Below, piece by piece: positions 1 to 8,853 of a DNA stretch of 64,000 nucleotides. The notes under the pieces were generated by a model. It was not told the DNA's origin and did no database searches. It saw only the letters and a list, made by a program, of their open reading frames with translations. Source of the stretch: Sphingobacteriales bacterium (GTDB lineage: Bacteria; Bacteroidota; Bacteroidia; Chitinophagales; Chitinophagaceae); assembly GCA_016708305.1 (NCBI GenBank), contig JADJGB010000008.1, forward strand, positions 434,001-498,000, in the 5' to 3' direction. The position numbers were made by a program, and so were the translations under genes. The first letter of the stretch is position 1, and each line of letters begins with the position of its first letter.

Positions 1-434
1 ACCATTATTGCAGGGCGGTTGAGCCTGCCCATAGCCATGATAGAACCAGGCATGTTTTTATCACATCCGGGTACTGCTATCAAAGCATCATAATATTGTG
101 CACCGCAAACCACCTCTATCGAGTCGGCAATCACATCGCGGCTCACTAGTGAATAGCGCATACCGTCTGTACCATTGCTCATGCCATCACTTACACCAAT
201 GGTATGAAAAACCAAGCCCACTAAATCATTTTCCCAAACGCCCTTTTTTATTTCAGCAGCCAGATCATTCAGGTGCATATTACAAGGATTGCCATCATAA
301 CCCATACTTACAATACCTACCTGCGCTTTTTTCAGATCATCTTCAGTTAAACCCAGTGCATAAAACTGCGCCTGAGCCGCAGGTTGGGTAGGGTCTTGGG
401 TAATAGTTTTGCTGTATATATTCAATTCACTCAT
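1..434 (-). CDS. ilvD: Dihydroxy-acid dehydratase, N-terminal part (runs off left edge)
   Basis: Catalyses dehydration of 2,3-dihydroxy-3-methylbutanoate/pentanoate to the 2-keto acids of valine and isoleucine synthesis in the cytoplasm; it is an Fe-S enzyme. About 144 residues are present, from the ATG at 432-434. The translation shows the two family cysteine motifs: NPCNMH (Cys about 51) and [10 protein letters not shown] (Cys about 124), which hold the Fe-S cluster and the Mg site, followed by [11 protein letters not shown] before the window ends. It lies 12 bp downstream of leuB on the same strand, so it is probably the last visible gene of a leuA-ABC-leuB-ilvD transcription unit. The assignment is strong despite truncation. 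Confidence 0.93.
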   Translation of the reverse strand, partial: MSELNIYSKTITQDPTQPAAQAQFYALGLTEDDLKKAQVGIVSMGYDGNPCNMHLNDLAAEIKKGVWENDLVGLVFHTIGVSDGMSNGTDGMRYSLVSRDVIADSIEVVCGAQYYDALIAVPGCDKNMPGSIMAMGRLNRPAIM

Positions 435-446
435 TGATTTATAATT

Positions 447-1562
447 TTAGATAATTGTAGATTTTCTTAGTTCTATATTTTCTCCTTTAGCCGATCCTGG
501 AATTTTTCCGGCAATATGATCGCTCACCATATCGCCCACTACACTGGTTGAATATGAGTTGGCGCTGTCAATGTCTTTGGTTACAAAACCATTCTGCAAT
601 GACCAGTTTACGGCTTCACGTATCGTATTGGCTTCGTCATTCAGCCCAAAGTGATCGAGCAGCATGGCCGCCGATAAAATGGAACCGGTAGGGTTGGCTA
701 TGTATTTTCCTGCAGCCTGCGGATAAGAACCATGAATAGGTTCAAACAAAGCAACTTTGCTGCCCACGGATGCAGAAGGAAGCATACCCAAAGAACCACT
801 TAGCACACTGGCTTCATCGCTTAGAATGTCGCCAAACATATTTTCGGTGAGCATCACATCAAACTGGGAAGGGTTGAGAATGATTTGCATGGCTGCATTG
901 TCAACAAACAGATAATCAATCTGCACATCGCTATACCCGGCTGCCATTTCCTGCACCACTTTTCTCCATAATCTGGAAGATTCCAAAACGTTGGCTTTGT
1001 CCACTAAAGTCAGTTTTTTTCTTCTGATTCTGGCATGCTCAAATGCTAATTTGGCAATACGCTCTATTTCCACTCTGGTATAAACACAATCATCAGAGGC
1101 GGTATTGCCGTCTTCGCTCAATGTTTTCTTACCAAAATATATTCCTCCGGTCAGTTCGCGATAAATAACAAAATCAATATTATCGGCTTTCCCTGCTTTT
1201 AAAGGCGACAAATGTTGCAAAGCCTTGTAAGTAGTTACCGGTCTGATATTGGCAAAAAGCTGCAATGATTTTCTGAGTTTCAACAAGCCTTGTTCGGGTC
1301 TCACTTTGGCTGTGGGATCATTATCATACTTGGGGTCGCCAATGGCGCCCAGCAATACTGCATCGCTGCTCAGGCAGGTTTCGATGGTTTCATCGGGCAA
1401 TGGGTTTCCGGTGGCATCAATGGCGCAAGCACCCATCAGACATTCTTTGTATTCAAACTCATGGTTGAATTGTTCTGCAATGGTATTTAATACCTTTATG
1501 GCTTCATTGGTTACTTCGGGGCCAATGCCGTCACCTTTTATTACTGCGATACTCTTTTTCAC
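447..1562 (-). CDS. leuB: 3-isopropylmalate dehydrogenase
   Basis: NAD-dependent oxidative decarboxylation of 3-isopropylmalate to 2-ketoisocaproate (third leucine-specific step), cytoplasmic homodimer. 371 residues, slightly longer than the usual 350-365 because of a short C-terminal tail. Visible motifs: GDGIGPEV at the N-terminus, RKSLQLFANIRP (substrate-binding arginines), ENMFGDILSDEAS (metal-binding aspartates), and EPIHGSYPQAAGK (NAD-binding loop). It lies between an ABC ATPase gene and ilvD with gaps of only 12 bp on each side, so co-transcription is likely. leuC and leuD are not in the window. Confidence 0.96.
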   Translation of the reverse strand: MKKSIAVIKGDGIGPEVTNEAIKVLNTIAEQFNHEFEYKECLMGACAIDATGNPLPDETIETCLSSDAVLLGAIGDPKYDNDPTAKVRPEQGLLKLRKSLQLFANIRPVTTYKALQHLSPLKAGKADNIDFVIYRELTGGIYFGKKTLSEDGNTASDDCVYTRVEIERIAKLAFEHARIRRKKLTLVDKANVLESSRLWRKVVQEMAAGYSDVQIDYLFVDNAAMQIILNPSQFDVMLTENMFGDILSDEASVLSGSLGMLPSASVGSKVALFEPIHGSYPQAAGKYIANPTGSILSAAMLLDHFGLNDEANTIREAVNWSLQNGFVTKDIDSANSYSTSVVGDMVSDHIAGKIPGSAKGENIELRKSTII

Positions 1563-1574
1563 TGTTTTTAATTT

Positions 1575-3026
1575 TTAAATAACTTGTAAACTAATATCTT
1601 TTTTGTTCTTGATTATATAATTATTGGATTTAGAATTCTGCAAGTTCAGAATTTTTTCAATACAATTCGGCAGATCTTCATCATAATGACTGATAAATAT
1701 TACGGTTACGCCTGTTTTTTCAAATACTTCATCCACTATTTTTAAAATTTGTTGCGTTCTGATATTATCCATACCCTGACAGGGTTCGTCTAATGCAAGG
1801 ATCAAAGGCTCTTTTACCAATGCTCTTGCTATAAAACCAGTCTTTTGTTCCCTGATGATAATTCTGTTAATCTATTATCGGCATACTGAGACAATGAAAA
1901 ATACTCCAGCCAATCCATTACTTTCTGCTTTTGCTTTTCAGAAAGCTTTCTGTAAAGACCCATTGTATCAAAATAGCCCGATGCAATGGTTTGAAACACG
2001 GTAATGTTTGGGTCAAAGTAGTTTTGAAGTTCGGGCGACACAAAACCAATTTTCTTTTTGATATCCCAGATACTTTCGCCACTGCCTCTTTTTTTGCCAA
2101 AAAGATAAAGCGGCTGGGAATAGGCTTGCGGATTATCTGCTGTGATGAGGCTTAAGAGTGTAGATTTTCCTGCGCCATTGGCTCCTTTTACCTGCCAGCA
2201 CTCGCCGTGCATTACCTCCCAGTGAATATTACTGAGGATTTGCTTTTCACCGTATTTTATATTAACACCTTTCATTTGAATAATTGGACCCCGAAATCCG
2301 TTTCTTTCAAAGGAGGGTATTTGTTTTTCTTCAATTATATTTGCCTCCTGAGATGTATTTTCATACAACTCGATAGGTGCAAACGCCTTCATTCTGCCTT
2401 CTTCCAATTTTATAAAATGAGTAATGCAGGAAGGTAGTTCATGTGCATCAGCAATAAGTATAATGGTAGTGCCGGTGGCGGCCAACTCGTTCAAAATAAA
2501 GTGAAGCGTTTTTCGGCTGTTGATGTCAAGACCGGTAAAGGCATTGTCCAAAATAAGAATGTCGGGAGAAGAAAGAAGATAACCGATGATTTGGGTTTTC
2601 TTTAATTCTCCATTGGACAACTGAATAAGCGGGGCATTCGCTCTGTGAGTTAATTGAAATTTATTTAACCAAAAATCAATTTTTGTTCATCCCCTTTTGC
2701 AACAATTGTTGTTTCAGCGTAAGCGAGTCTTCGGCATCAGCGCTGTTAAATCTTTGCTGGTAATACAATTCGGATGTATTGGCAAGGTTTTTCAGTCTTT
2801 GAACTGCCGGAATAAAAGTAATTTTTGGCTTCGAAATAACTCCTTCTTTAATAAATGCCGCAGTTCCATTGAAAAAAACATTCCCGCACAAAACATTGGC
2901 TAACAAGGTTTTGCCGCTGTGGGGTCCCATTAAAGCCAAATGATTACCGCTATGCAAAGTGAAACAATTATTCTGCAAAAGGTGTTTCTCGCTACGCTTT
3001 ACTGATACATTGTTTAATATGATGTC
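1575..3026 (-). pseudogene. Double-ATPase ABC protein (ModF-like), two frameshifts
   Basis: A protein of two fused ABC ATPase domains, read in three pieces. The first domain (about 2676-3026) has a P-loop one residue short (GPHSGKT); after the frame change it shows signature LSNGELKK and a Walker B with Asn in place of the catalytic Glu (LILDNAFTGLD). The second domain has normal GANGAGKST, signature LSSGNKR, Walker B LALDEP and the switch His in FISHYDED. Frame changes occur at an A-tract (about 2672-2677; removing one A restores the frame) and a T-tract read on the minus strand (about 1828-1831; adding one T restores it). No ATG is seen at the N-terminus: coding resemblance begins near 3026, and a TTG at 2978 would lose the first strand. 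No transmembrane partner is adjacent. The ModF/soluble ABC assignment comes from the architecture; substrate and role are unknown. Confidence 0.75.
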
Positions 3027-3101
3027 AAAATAAGAGATTGTATTTTATTTAAGGAATTGGGCTACAGCCCATTACATTTATAATTTTTTTAACTATTGAT
3101 T

Positions 3102-4247
3102 CTACTTTTCTGCCATTTCTCTCAAATCGTTGTCCTCCACCTCTTTTTTAATATCGGCTACTGCCAAAAATTGTTGATAAAGGTCGTCCACCTGATTGCG
3201 GTCGAAACTGTAACCAAGGTTTTTAAAGCGATAGGCCAATGCACTGCGACCGCTTCGGGCGGTTAAAACGATGTGAGAGGCATCGGCACCTACCTCATGC
3301 GGTGCAATGATTTCATAAGTGGTGGCTTCTTTCAAAAAACCATCCTGATGAATGCCCGAAGAGTGTGAATATGCATTGTCGCCCACTACTGCCTTGTTGG
3401 GCTGCACCACCATTCGCATTGTATCGGAAACCAATTTACTCATGGGGAGTAGTTTGGTAGTATCAATATCGGTGTATAAATTTAAACTGGGATGTTTTTT
3501 AATAACCATCACCACTTCTTCCAAGGAAGTATTTCCGGCGCGCTCGCCGATACCATTGATGGTACATTCTATTTGCCTGGCGCCGCCAATGGCTCCGGCA
3601 ATAGAATTAGCTGTAGCAAGGCCTAAATCATTGTGGCAATGGCAGGACAGAATGGCCTTGTCAATATTGGGTACGTGATTCATCAGGTATTCCATCTTGT
3701 ACTGGTACTCGTGTGGCAGGCAGGAACCTGTGGTGTCGGGGATGTTCATAATAGTGGCGCCTGCATCAATGGTTGCTTCAATCAGTCGTGCCAGAAACTC
3801 CAGATCGGCGCGGCCTGCATCTTCGGCATAAAACTCCACTTCGGGAACTAAGTTACGCGCCAGTTTTACGGCGGCTATTGCCCGCTCCAGAATTTGCTCC
3901 CGTGTGGCATTAAATTTATATTTTATATGGTTGTCAGATGAGCCGATTCCTGTATGTATCCTCGGATTCACTGCGTCTTTCAATGCCTTTGCTGCCACCA
4001 CAATATCGTTTTCCACTGCTCTGGTAAGGCCGGTTACTGTGGCATTCTTTATGGCTCTGGAGATTTCTTCAACCGATTTAAAATCGCCCGGACTGGAAAC
4101 CGGAAAGCCGGCTTCAATGATATCTACACCCAACTCTTCGAGCTTCAGTGCAAGCTTTATTTTTTCCTCAGTATTCAGTTTGCAACCCGGGACCTGTTCT
4201 CCATCCCTTAATGTAGTGTCGAAAATAAAAACCTTTTCTTTGGCCAT
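3102..4247 (-). CDS. leuA: 2-isopropylmalate synthase, short form without regulatory domain
   Basis: Condenses acetyl-CoA with 2-ketoisovalerate, the committed step of leucine synthesis. The 381 residues cover the DRE-TIM (HMGL-like) barrel: [13 protein letters not shown] at the start, [10 protein letters not shown], and the metal-binding HCHNDLGLA motif, then NGIGERAGN and [13 protein letters not shown]. The family's C-terminal LeuA allosteric domain (about 130 residues in enzymes of 500+ residues) is absent; the protein ends with a short helical tail. It is first in the minus-strand leu/ilv run. Homocitrate or citramalate synthase activity cannot be excluded from motifs alone, but the context favours leucine. 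Confidence 0.9.
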   Translation of the reverse strand: MAKEKVFIFDTTLRDGEQVPGCKLNTEEKIKLALKLEELGVDIIEAGFPVSSPGDFKSVEEISRAIKNATVTGLTRAVENDIVVAAKALKDAVNPRIHTGIGSSDNHIKYKFNATREQILERAIAAVKLARNLVPEVEFYAEDAGRADLEFLARLIEATIDAGATIMNIPDTTGSCLPHEYQYKMEYLMNHVPNIDKAILSCHCHNDLGLATANSIAGAIGGARQIECTINGIGERAGNTSLEEVVMVIKKHPSLNLYTDIDTTKLLPMSKLVSDTMRMVVQPNKAVVGDNAYSHSSGIHQDGFLKEATTYEIIAPHEVGADASHIVLTARSGRSALAYRFKNLGYSFDRNQVDDLYQQFLAVADIKKEVEDNDLREMAEK

Positions 4248-4385
4248 AATAATAATTTAGTCTTTAAAAATAAACTTATGTACCTTGTGAATGAAACCTA
4301 ATTGTGAGTTCAATTACATTTTATAAAAACCAAAAACAATAAATAAGTAATTAATAATCAATGTAATAGAGTGAAATAAATTACG

Positions 4386-5933
4386 ATGTCCAATAAGAGT
4401 TCAGATACCCTTTTTCAGTTGATAAAATCGCTCGACAAGGCCGAAAAGCGAAATTTGAAGCTTTTTGTGAAAAGAAGCCATAGCTCCGAAAGTATGAAGA
4501 GCATTCAGCTTTTTGACGCTTTGGACAAGATGAATGACTATGACGAAAAGATTTTATTGAAGAAAGTGCCATCTGTATCCAAACAACAATTATCCAATAC
4601 CAAGGCATTGCTCTACAAACAGATTTTGGGAAGCCTGAGGTCATTGAAGGTTTATACCAATATTGATATTCAGCTTCGCGAAATGCAGGATTATGCACGC
4701 ATACTATACAACAAAGGGCTGTATATGCAGGCATTGAAAATCTTAGACAAGCTAAAAGATACTGCCAAGGCTTATAATCAATATACTTATATTCAACAGG
4801 CATTGTTTTTTGAGAAGAAGATAGAAGCGCTTTATATTACCCGAAGCCTGCAAAACAGGGCAGATATTCTGTCCGGCGAAGCGGATGAGGTGAGTATGCT
4901 GCTGAAACATACCAATCGACTCTCTAATCTGAACCTGCAGTTATACAGTTGGTTTATACAGCACGGGCATGCCCGAAACGAAAATGACCTCAAAAGCATT
5001 AAACTGTTTTTTGAAAACAATTTGCCCGAAAATGCTGCCCATTTAACCGGTTTTTACGAAAAAATATATTACTACCAGTCTTACGCCTGGTATGCCTTTA
5101 TCAGGCTCGATTTTTTAATGTATTACCGGTATTCGCAAAAATGGGTGGACGAGTTTGAAAGCCATCCCGGAATGATAGAGGCAGAAGCAGCCATGTACAT
5201 CAAAGGTATGCACAACCTGATGAGCGCTCACTTCGACCTGATGAACCGCGATAAACTGGCTGAATGTATTACCAGATTCAAAAACTTTGCAAAAAGCAGC
5301 AACGTACAAAATAATGAAAATAACAGGCTTATAACCTATCAGTATTTATACACGGCAGTTATCAACCTGCATTTTCTGGAAGGAACATTTAATAAAGGGC
5401 TAAAAATGGTTCCTTTTTTGGAAGAAATGCTTTTGCAATACGAAAAATACTTAGACCGCCACCGTGTAATGGTTTTTTACTATAAAATAGCCTGTCTGTA
5501 CTTTGGCAGTGGCAACAACAGCAAGGCTATTGATTACCTCAACCGTATTATTCATCAAAAAGATGACCTGCGTACCGACCTGCAAAGCTACAGCCGTCTG
5601 CTGCATCTGATTGCCCATTATGAGTTGGGAAATTATAATCTACTGGAATACCTGATTAAATCGGTGTATCGGTATATGGCCAAGATGGAAAACATCAGCA
5701 AGGTGGAAGAAGCGATGCTGAAGTTTTTGAAGAACTCATTGAATTTCAATGCAAAAACCATAAAATCCGAGTTTGAAAAGCTGCTCCATCAACTCAAAAA
5801 ATATCAGGGCAACCGGCTTGAGTCGCGGGCATTTGCCTATTTAGATGTCATTAGCTGGTTAGAAAGCAAGATATACGGTCTGAATGTACAGGATGTTATC
5901 AGGCAGAAATATTTGAAGGATAAAGGAAAATAG
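4386..5933 (+). CDS. Conserved helical-repeat protein of unknown function
   Basis: 515 residues, no signal peptide, no transmembrane segment. I do not recognise a catalytic motif. The protein is almost wholly helical, with repeated Tyr/Leu-rich pairs (for example around residues 110-130 and 365-400) resembling degenerate TPR repeats, and a charged N-terminus (SLDKAEKRNLKLFVKR). It is transcribed away from leuA across a 138-bp AT-rich gap and ends 2 bp before the convergent aldo/keto reductase. A cytoplasmic scaffold or binding role is a guess from fold impression only. Confidence 0.75.
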   Translation: MSNKSSDTLFQLIKSLDKAEKRNLKLFVKRSHSSESMKSIQLFDALDKMNDYDEKILLKKVPSVSKQQLSNTKALLYKQILGSLRSLKVYTNIDIQLREMQDYARILYNKGLYMQALKILDKLKDTAKAYNQYTYIQQALFFEKKIEALYITRSLQNRADILSGEADEVSMLLKHTNRLSNLNLQLYSWFIQHGHARNENDLKSIKLFFENNLPENAAHLTGFYEKIYYYQSYAWYAFIRLDFLMYYRYSQKWVDEFESHPGMIEAEAAMYIKGMHNLMSAHFDLMNRDKLAECITRFKNFAKSSNVQNNENNRLITYQYLYTAVINLHFLEGTFNKGLKMVPFLEEMLLQYEKYLDRHRVMVFYYKIACLYFGSGNNSKAIDYLNRIIHQKDDLRTDLQSYSRLLHLIAHYELGNYNLLEYLIKSVYRYMAKMENISKVEEAMLKFLKNSLNFNAKTIKSEFEKLLHQLKKYQGNRLESRAFAYLDVISWLESKIYGLNVQDVIRQKYLKDKGK

Positions 5934-5935
5934 GA

Positions 5936-6826
5936 TTAGCGATGCTGTAAATATTTTAGGAGAGGTGTGTTTTGCTGAAAGTATTGATAATCTGCTTGTT
6001 GCAAAACGACCCCTTCTGCGAGCGCTTCTTTCAACTGTTTCAATGTTCTGAATCCAATTACCGCGCTTGCCACAACCTGATTGTGCAGCACATATCCGAT
6101 TGCCTTGGCGGTATTGCTTCTGGATAGCTGCATACCGTTCAGTTTTTCCTGTACGTTTTTTACTTCATCTTTGCTCAATTCAAAGTAATCTTTTGCTTCT
6201 TTGCCTGCCAGACAGCCTTGTGCCAGAACCCCTCGGGCCATTACACTGATGTTGCTGCTTTTTAAAAATGCCAGCATTTCTTCCTCAGGGCGGCGGTCGA
6301 GCAGACTGTATTGCATCATTACGCTTGCAATGGCGGAGTGGCGTGCATATTCCCTGATTACATTGGGCCGGATGCTGCTGATGCCATAATACCTTATTTT
6401 ACCCGTCTCGACCAACCGTTCAAAAGCCTCAATGGTTTCGTCTATCGGGTCGTCGATAGCGCCGCCATGCAGTTGGTAGAGGTCAATGTAATCGGTTTGC
6501 AAACGACTGAGGCTGTCATCCACAGCTTTCAGGATGTATTTTTTGGTGGGATTCCAGGTCCAGCCGGTGCCGTCTTCCTTCCATTGGTTCCCCACCTTGG
6601 TAGCCAGAATGATGTTTTTTCTTACCGGTTTCAATATCCTGCCCGCTAATTTTTCATTTTCGCCTTTATCATACAAATCGGCAGTATCGAAATAATTGAT
6701 GCCCGAGTCGATTGCCGATTTTATCAGTTCTTCTGCCTCCGAGGTCGTTGTTTTTAATAGCGACATGCAACCGAAACCAATTTCGGAAGAGCGGAGAGCA
6801 GATGAACTGATGGGTCTGTAATTCAT
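5936..6826 (-). CDS. Aldo/keto reductase
   Basis: NAD(P)H-dependent oxidoreductase with a TIM-barrel AKR fold, 296 residues, cytoplasmic. The tetrad is visible: Asp in NYFDTADLYDKG, Tyr of the same segment (DLY), Lys in ILATKVG and His in YQLHGG. Near the C-terminus AVIGFRTLKQLKEAL matches the cofactor-phosphate-binding region. It starts at an ATG at 6826 and stands alone, facing a 590-bp gap. The substrate cannot be inferred. Confidence 0.9.
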   Translation of the reverse strand: MNYRPISSSALRSSEIGFGCMSLLKTTTSEAEELIKSAIDSGINYFDTADLYDKGENEKLAGRILKPVRKNIILATKVGNQWKEDGTGWTWNPTKKYILKAVDDSLSRLQTDYIDLYQLHGGAIDDPIDETIEAFERLVETGKIRYYGISSIRPNVIREYARHSAIASVMMQYSLLDRRPEEEMLAFLKSSNISVMARGVLAQGCLAGKEAKDYFELSKDEVKNVQEKLNGMQLSRSNTAKAIGYVLHNQVVASAVIGFRTLKQLKEALAEGVVLQQADYQYFQQNTPLLKYLQHR

Positions 6827-7046
6827 GACGGAAATTTATAAAAATTTAGAAGTATATTAGATATTTAGAATATTTTATTATAGCCTCACTGCTACACAGA
6901 ACATTTTCCGCCTTTTTGCAGTTAACTGCAAAATTTGGGATAAAAAGGTAGCCCAAAAAATCAAGGCTGTGAAAAAATTTCTAAAAATAATTTTTCGCAC
7001 CTAAACCTGCCGAACTTCTCCCCCGTCATTCAACCACTTTTAACCG

Positions 7047-7240
7047 TCACATCGACCTGAGGGAGATGTCTCAACGTTCATAAATCTTATTATTCAGAAA
7101 GTAAAAGATTTCTCACTCCGCTTCACTCCAATCGAAATGACGAGTAAAAATAACGGTCATTTCGCAGCGAAGCGAAGAAATCTTATCGTTTTGGAAACGA
7201 GGAGATTTCTAATTGCGCTTCGATTCGTTCAGAATGACGT
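7047..7240. repeat. REP-like palindromic repeats in alternating orientation
   Basis: In the 592-bp gene-free stretch 6827-7418 there are related units of roughly 30-40 bp: 7105-7142 (AGATTTCTC...CGAAATGACG), its inverted relative at 7154-7185 (GGTCATTTCG...GAAATCTTA) and a further copy at 7201-7240 (GAGATTTCT...AGAATGACGT). A degenerate unit lies at 7047-7072. This is the arrangement of repetitive extragenic palindromes common in Bacteroidota intergenic DNA. The rest of the gap (6827-7046 and 7241-7418) is AT-rich with no gene seen. Confidence 0.7.
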
Positions 7241-7418
7241 AAATAAGTAATTTTTTCGCAATGGTCGGTATGAAAGATTATTTTTTTAACGCAATTTTTT
7301 CAAGGCCATCCCAACGAAACGATCGAAAGGCGATTAATCTATATATTCTGAAATACGCAATAATATAGACTTATCAAAGAACTATATAGGTCTTTGGGAT
7401 TATTCTTTAAATTTTTTT

Positions 7419-7805
7419 CTAAAGGCTTTCTATCGCCCGTTGCAACTTACTTCTTACTTCTGATGCTACACCTGTAAGTAGTTCATTTTCAATTGCCATC
7501 ATAGATGCCACCGGGTCAATGGCAGATATTTCGATATTCCCTTCCCCTGTTTCCTGCATAATCACATTGCAGGGCAGCATCGTGCCTATGTACGGCTCTG
7601 CCTTCAATGCTTCGTAGGCAAAGTTTGGATTGCAGGCGCCCAGAATTACATAAGGTCTGAGGTCAACACCCAGTTTGTTTTTCAATGTTGCCTGCATATT
7701 GATTTCGGTAAGAATTCCAAAACCTTCTTTCTTTAATGCCTCGGTTACTTTCTCTCTGGCTTCGTCCTATCTGGCGGTAACTGTTTTTGAAAAATGGCAT
7801 GACAT
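7419..7805 (-). pseudogene. DUF302 family protein with internal amber stop
   Basis: The DUF302 core is clear: GACNPNFAYEALKAE and GTMLPCNVIMQE, ending near residue 128. Translation in the same frame continues upstream from the Met at 7697 to an ATG at 7803-7805 (MSCHFSKTVTAR, stop, DEAREKVTEALKKEGFG), so the normal N-terminal strand and helix are present but interrupted by a TAG at 7767-7769, codon 13. The family usually has an aromatic residue there, so TAT/TAC to TAG is the likely change. Either a nonsense mutation or a sequence error; the 92-residue remainder lacks the first part of the fold. Function of DUF302 proteins is not established. Confidence 0.8.
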
Positions 7806-8126
7806 AATTTTTACTTTTTATGTATTGCAAAAAATAGCAAAATTTTTACGGTAAAGGGTGATTAATGTTGCAATTATTGAATCAGGAGTTATAGGTCGAT
7901 TGCTGCCATTTTATTTACGCTGTGTTACGGAGTAAATACAGCAACTCTTAAAGTAATTTTGCATAAAATCAACCTTTTACAGCCTAACCCATTATATTTT
8001 AAACCGTTTAGCGGTCAATATTGTTCTTTATTTTTGAATATCAATTTATAATAATAGCTTTACAGGTCGAAAAATTTGAAAAAAGACAATAAACCCGCTT
8101 ATATTTAATTTTTAAAACATACAATA
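7806..8126. other. Intergenic gap upstream of transaldolase
   Basis: 321 bp without a gene. TAATTTTG at 7954-7961 fits the Bacteroidota -7 consensus TAnnTTTG on the plus strand, but no TTG is found at proper spacing. It would give a leader of about 160 nt before the transaldolase ATG. No terminator or riboswitch fold was recognised. Confidence 0.3.
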
Positions 8127-8780
8127 ATGAAATTTTTTCTTGACACAGCCAATTTAGACCAGATAAAAGAGGCTCATGATTTAGGTGTTTTGGACGGAAT
8201 TACTACCAATCCGTCACTGATGGCAAAAGAGGGCATTAAAGGCCATGATGCCGTAATGGGACATTACAAAACGATTTGCGAAATTGTGGATGGTGATGTA
8301 AGCGCCGAAGTTATTTCGGTTGACTTAGCTACCATGATTGAGGAAGGCAAAGCGCTTTCTGCCATTCATCCAAATATTGTAGTAAAAGTGCCAATGACCC
8401 GCGATGGTGTGAAGGCAATGAAATGGTTTACCGATAACGGTATCAGAACCAACTGTACGCTTGTTTTTAGCGCAGGGCAGGCCATTCTGGCCGCAAAAGC
8501 AGGCGCCGCCTATGTATCTCCCTTCATCGGTCGTATTGACGATACCGGATGGGACGGAGTGCAGCTGATTGAACAAATTGCAAAGATTTATAGCGTACAG
8601 GGATTTGAAACTCAGATACTTGCAGCTTCTATCAGAAACTCAAACCACATTGTTCAGTGTGCCGAAGCCGGTGCAAATGTTTGTACCACTCCTTTGGCTC
8701 CTTTATTGGGATTGCTTAACCACCCATTAACCGATATCGGACTGGCTAAGTTTATAGAAGATGCTAAAAAATTTAAATAA
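8127..8780 (+). CDS. tal: Transaldolase (small, TalC/FSA-type subfamily)
   Basis: 217 residues, the length of the short decameric transaldolase/fructose-6-phosphate aldolase group. It starts MKFFLDTANLDQIKEA; the Schiff-base lysine is in NIVVKVPMT, and TTNPSLM carries the conserved loop. In YVSPFIGRIDD a Phe occupies the position that is Tyr in fructose-6-phosphate aldolase, which favours true transaldolase activity (sedoheptulose-7-P plus glyceraldehyde-3-P exchange) in the non-oxidative pentose phosphate pathway. It ends 73 bp before the permease gene on the same strand. Confidence 0.93.
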   Translation: MKFFLDTANLDQIKEAHDLGVLDGITTNPSLMAKEGIKGHDAVMGHYKTICEIVDGDVSAEVISVDLATMIEEGKALSAIHPNIVVKVPMTRDGVKAMKWFTDNGIRTNCTLVFSAGQAILAAKAGAAYVSPFIGRIDDTGWDGVQLIEQIAKIYSVQGFETQILAASIRNSNHIVQCAEAGANVCTTPLAPLLGLLNHPLTDIGLAKFIEDAKKFK

Positions 8781-8853
8781 TTAATTTTGGGGTTTCGGGA
8801 TTCAAAGGACAGGATTAACTTTTTGTTCTTTGAATTTCTATAGCCTGTAAATA

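Noticed and set aside
98..391. Plus-strand ORF of 97 residues over ilvD
   Set aside because: It is antisense to a recognisable ilvD frame and has a low-complexity His/Pro composition typical of shadow frames; similar shadows elsewhere were left out.
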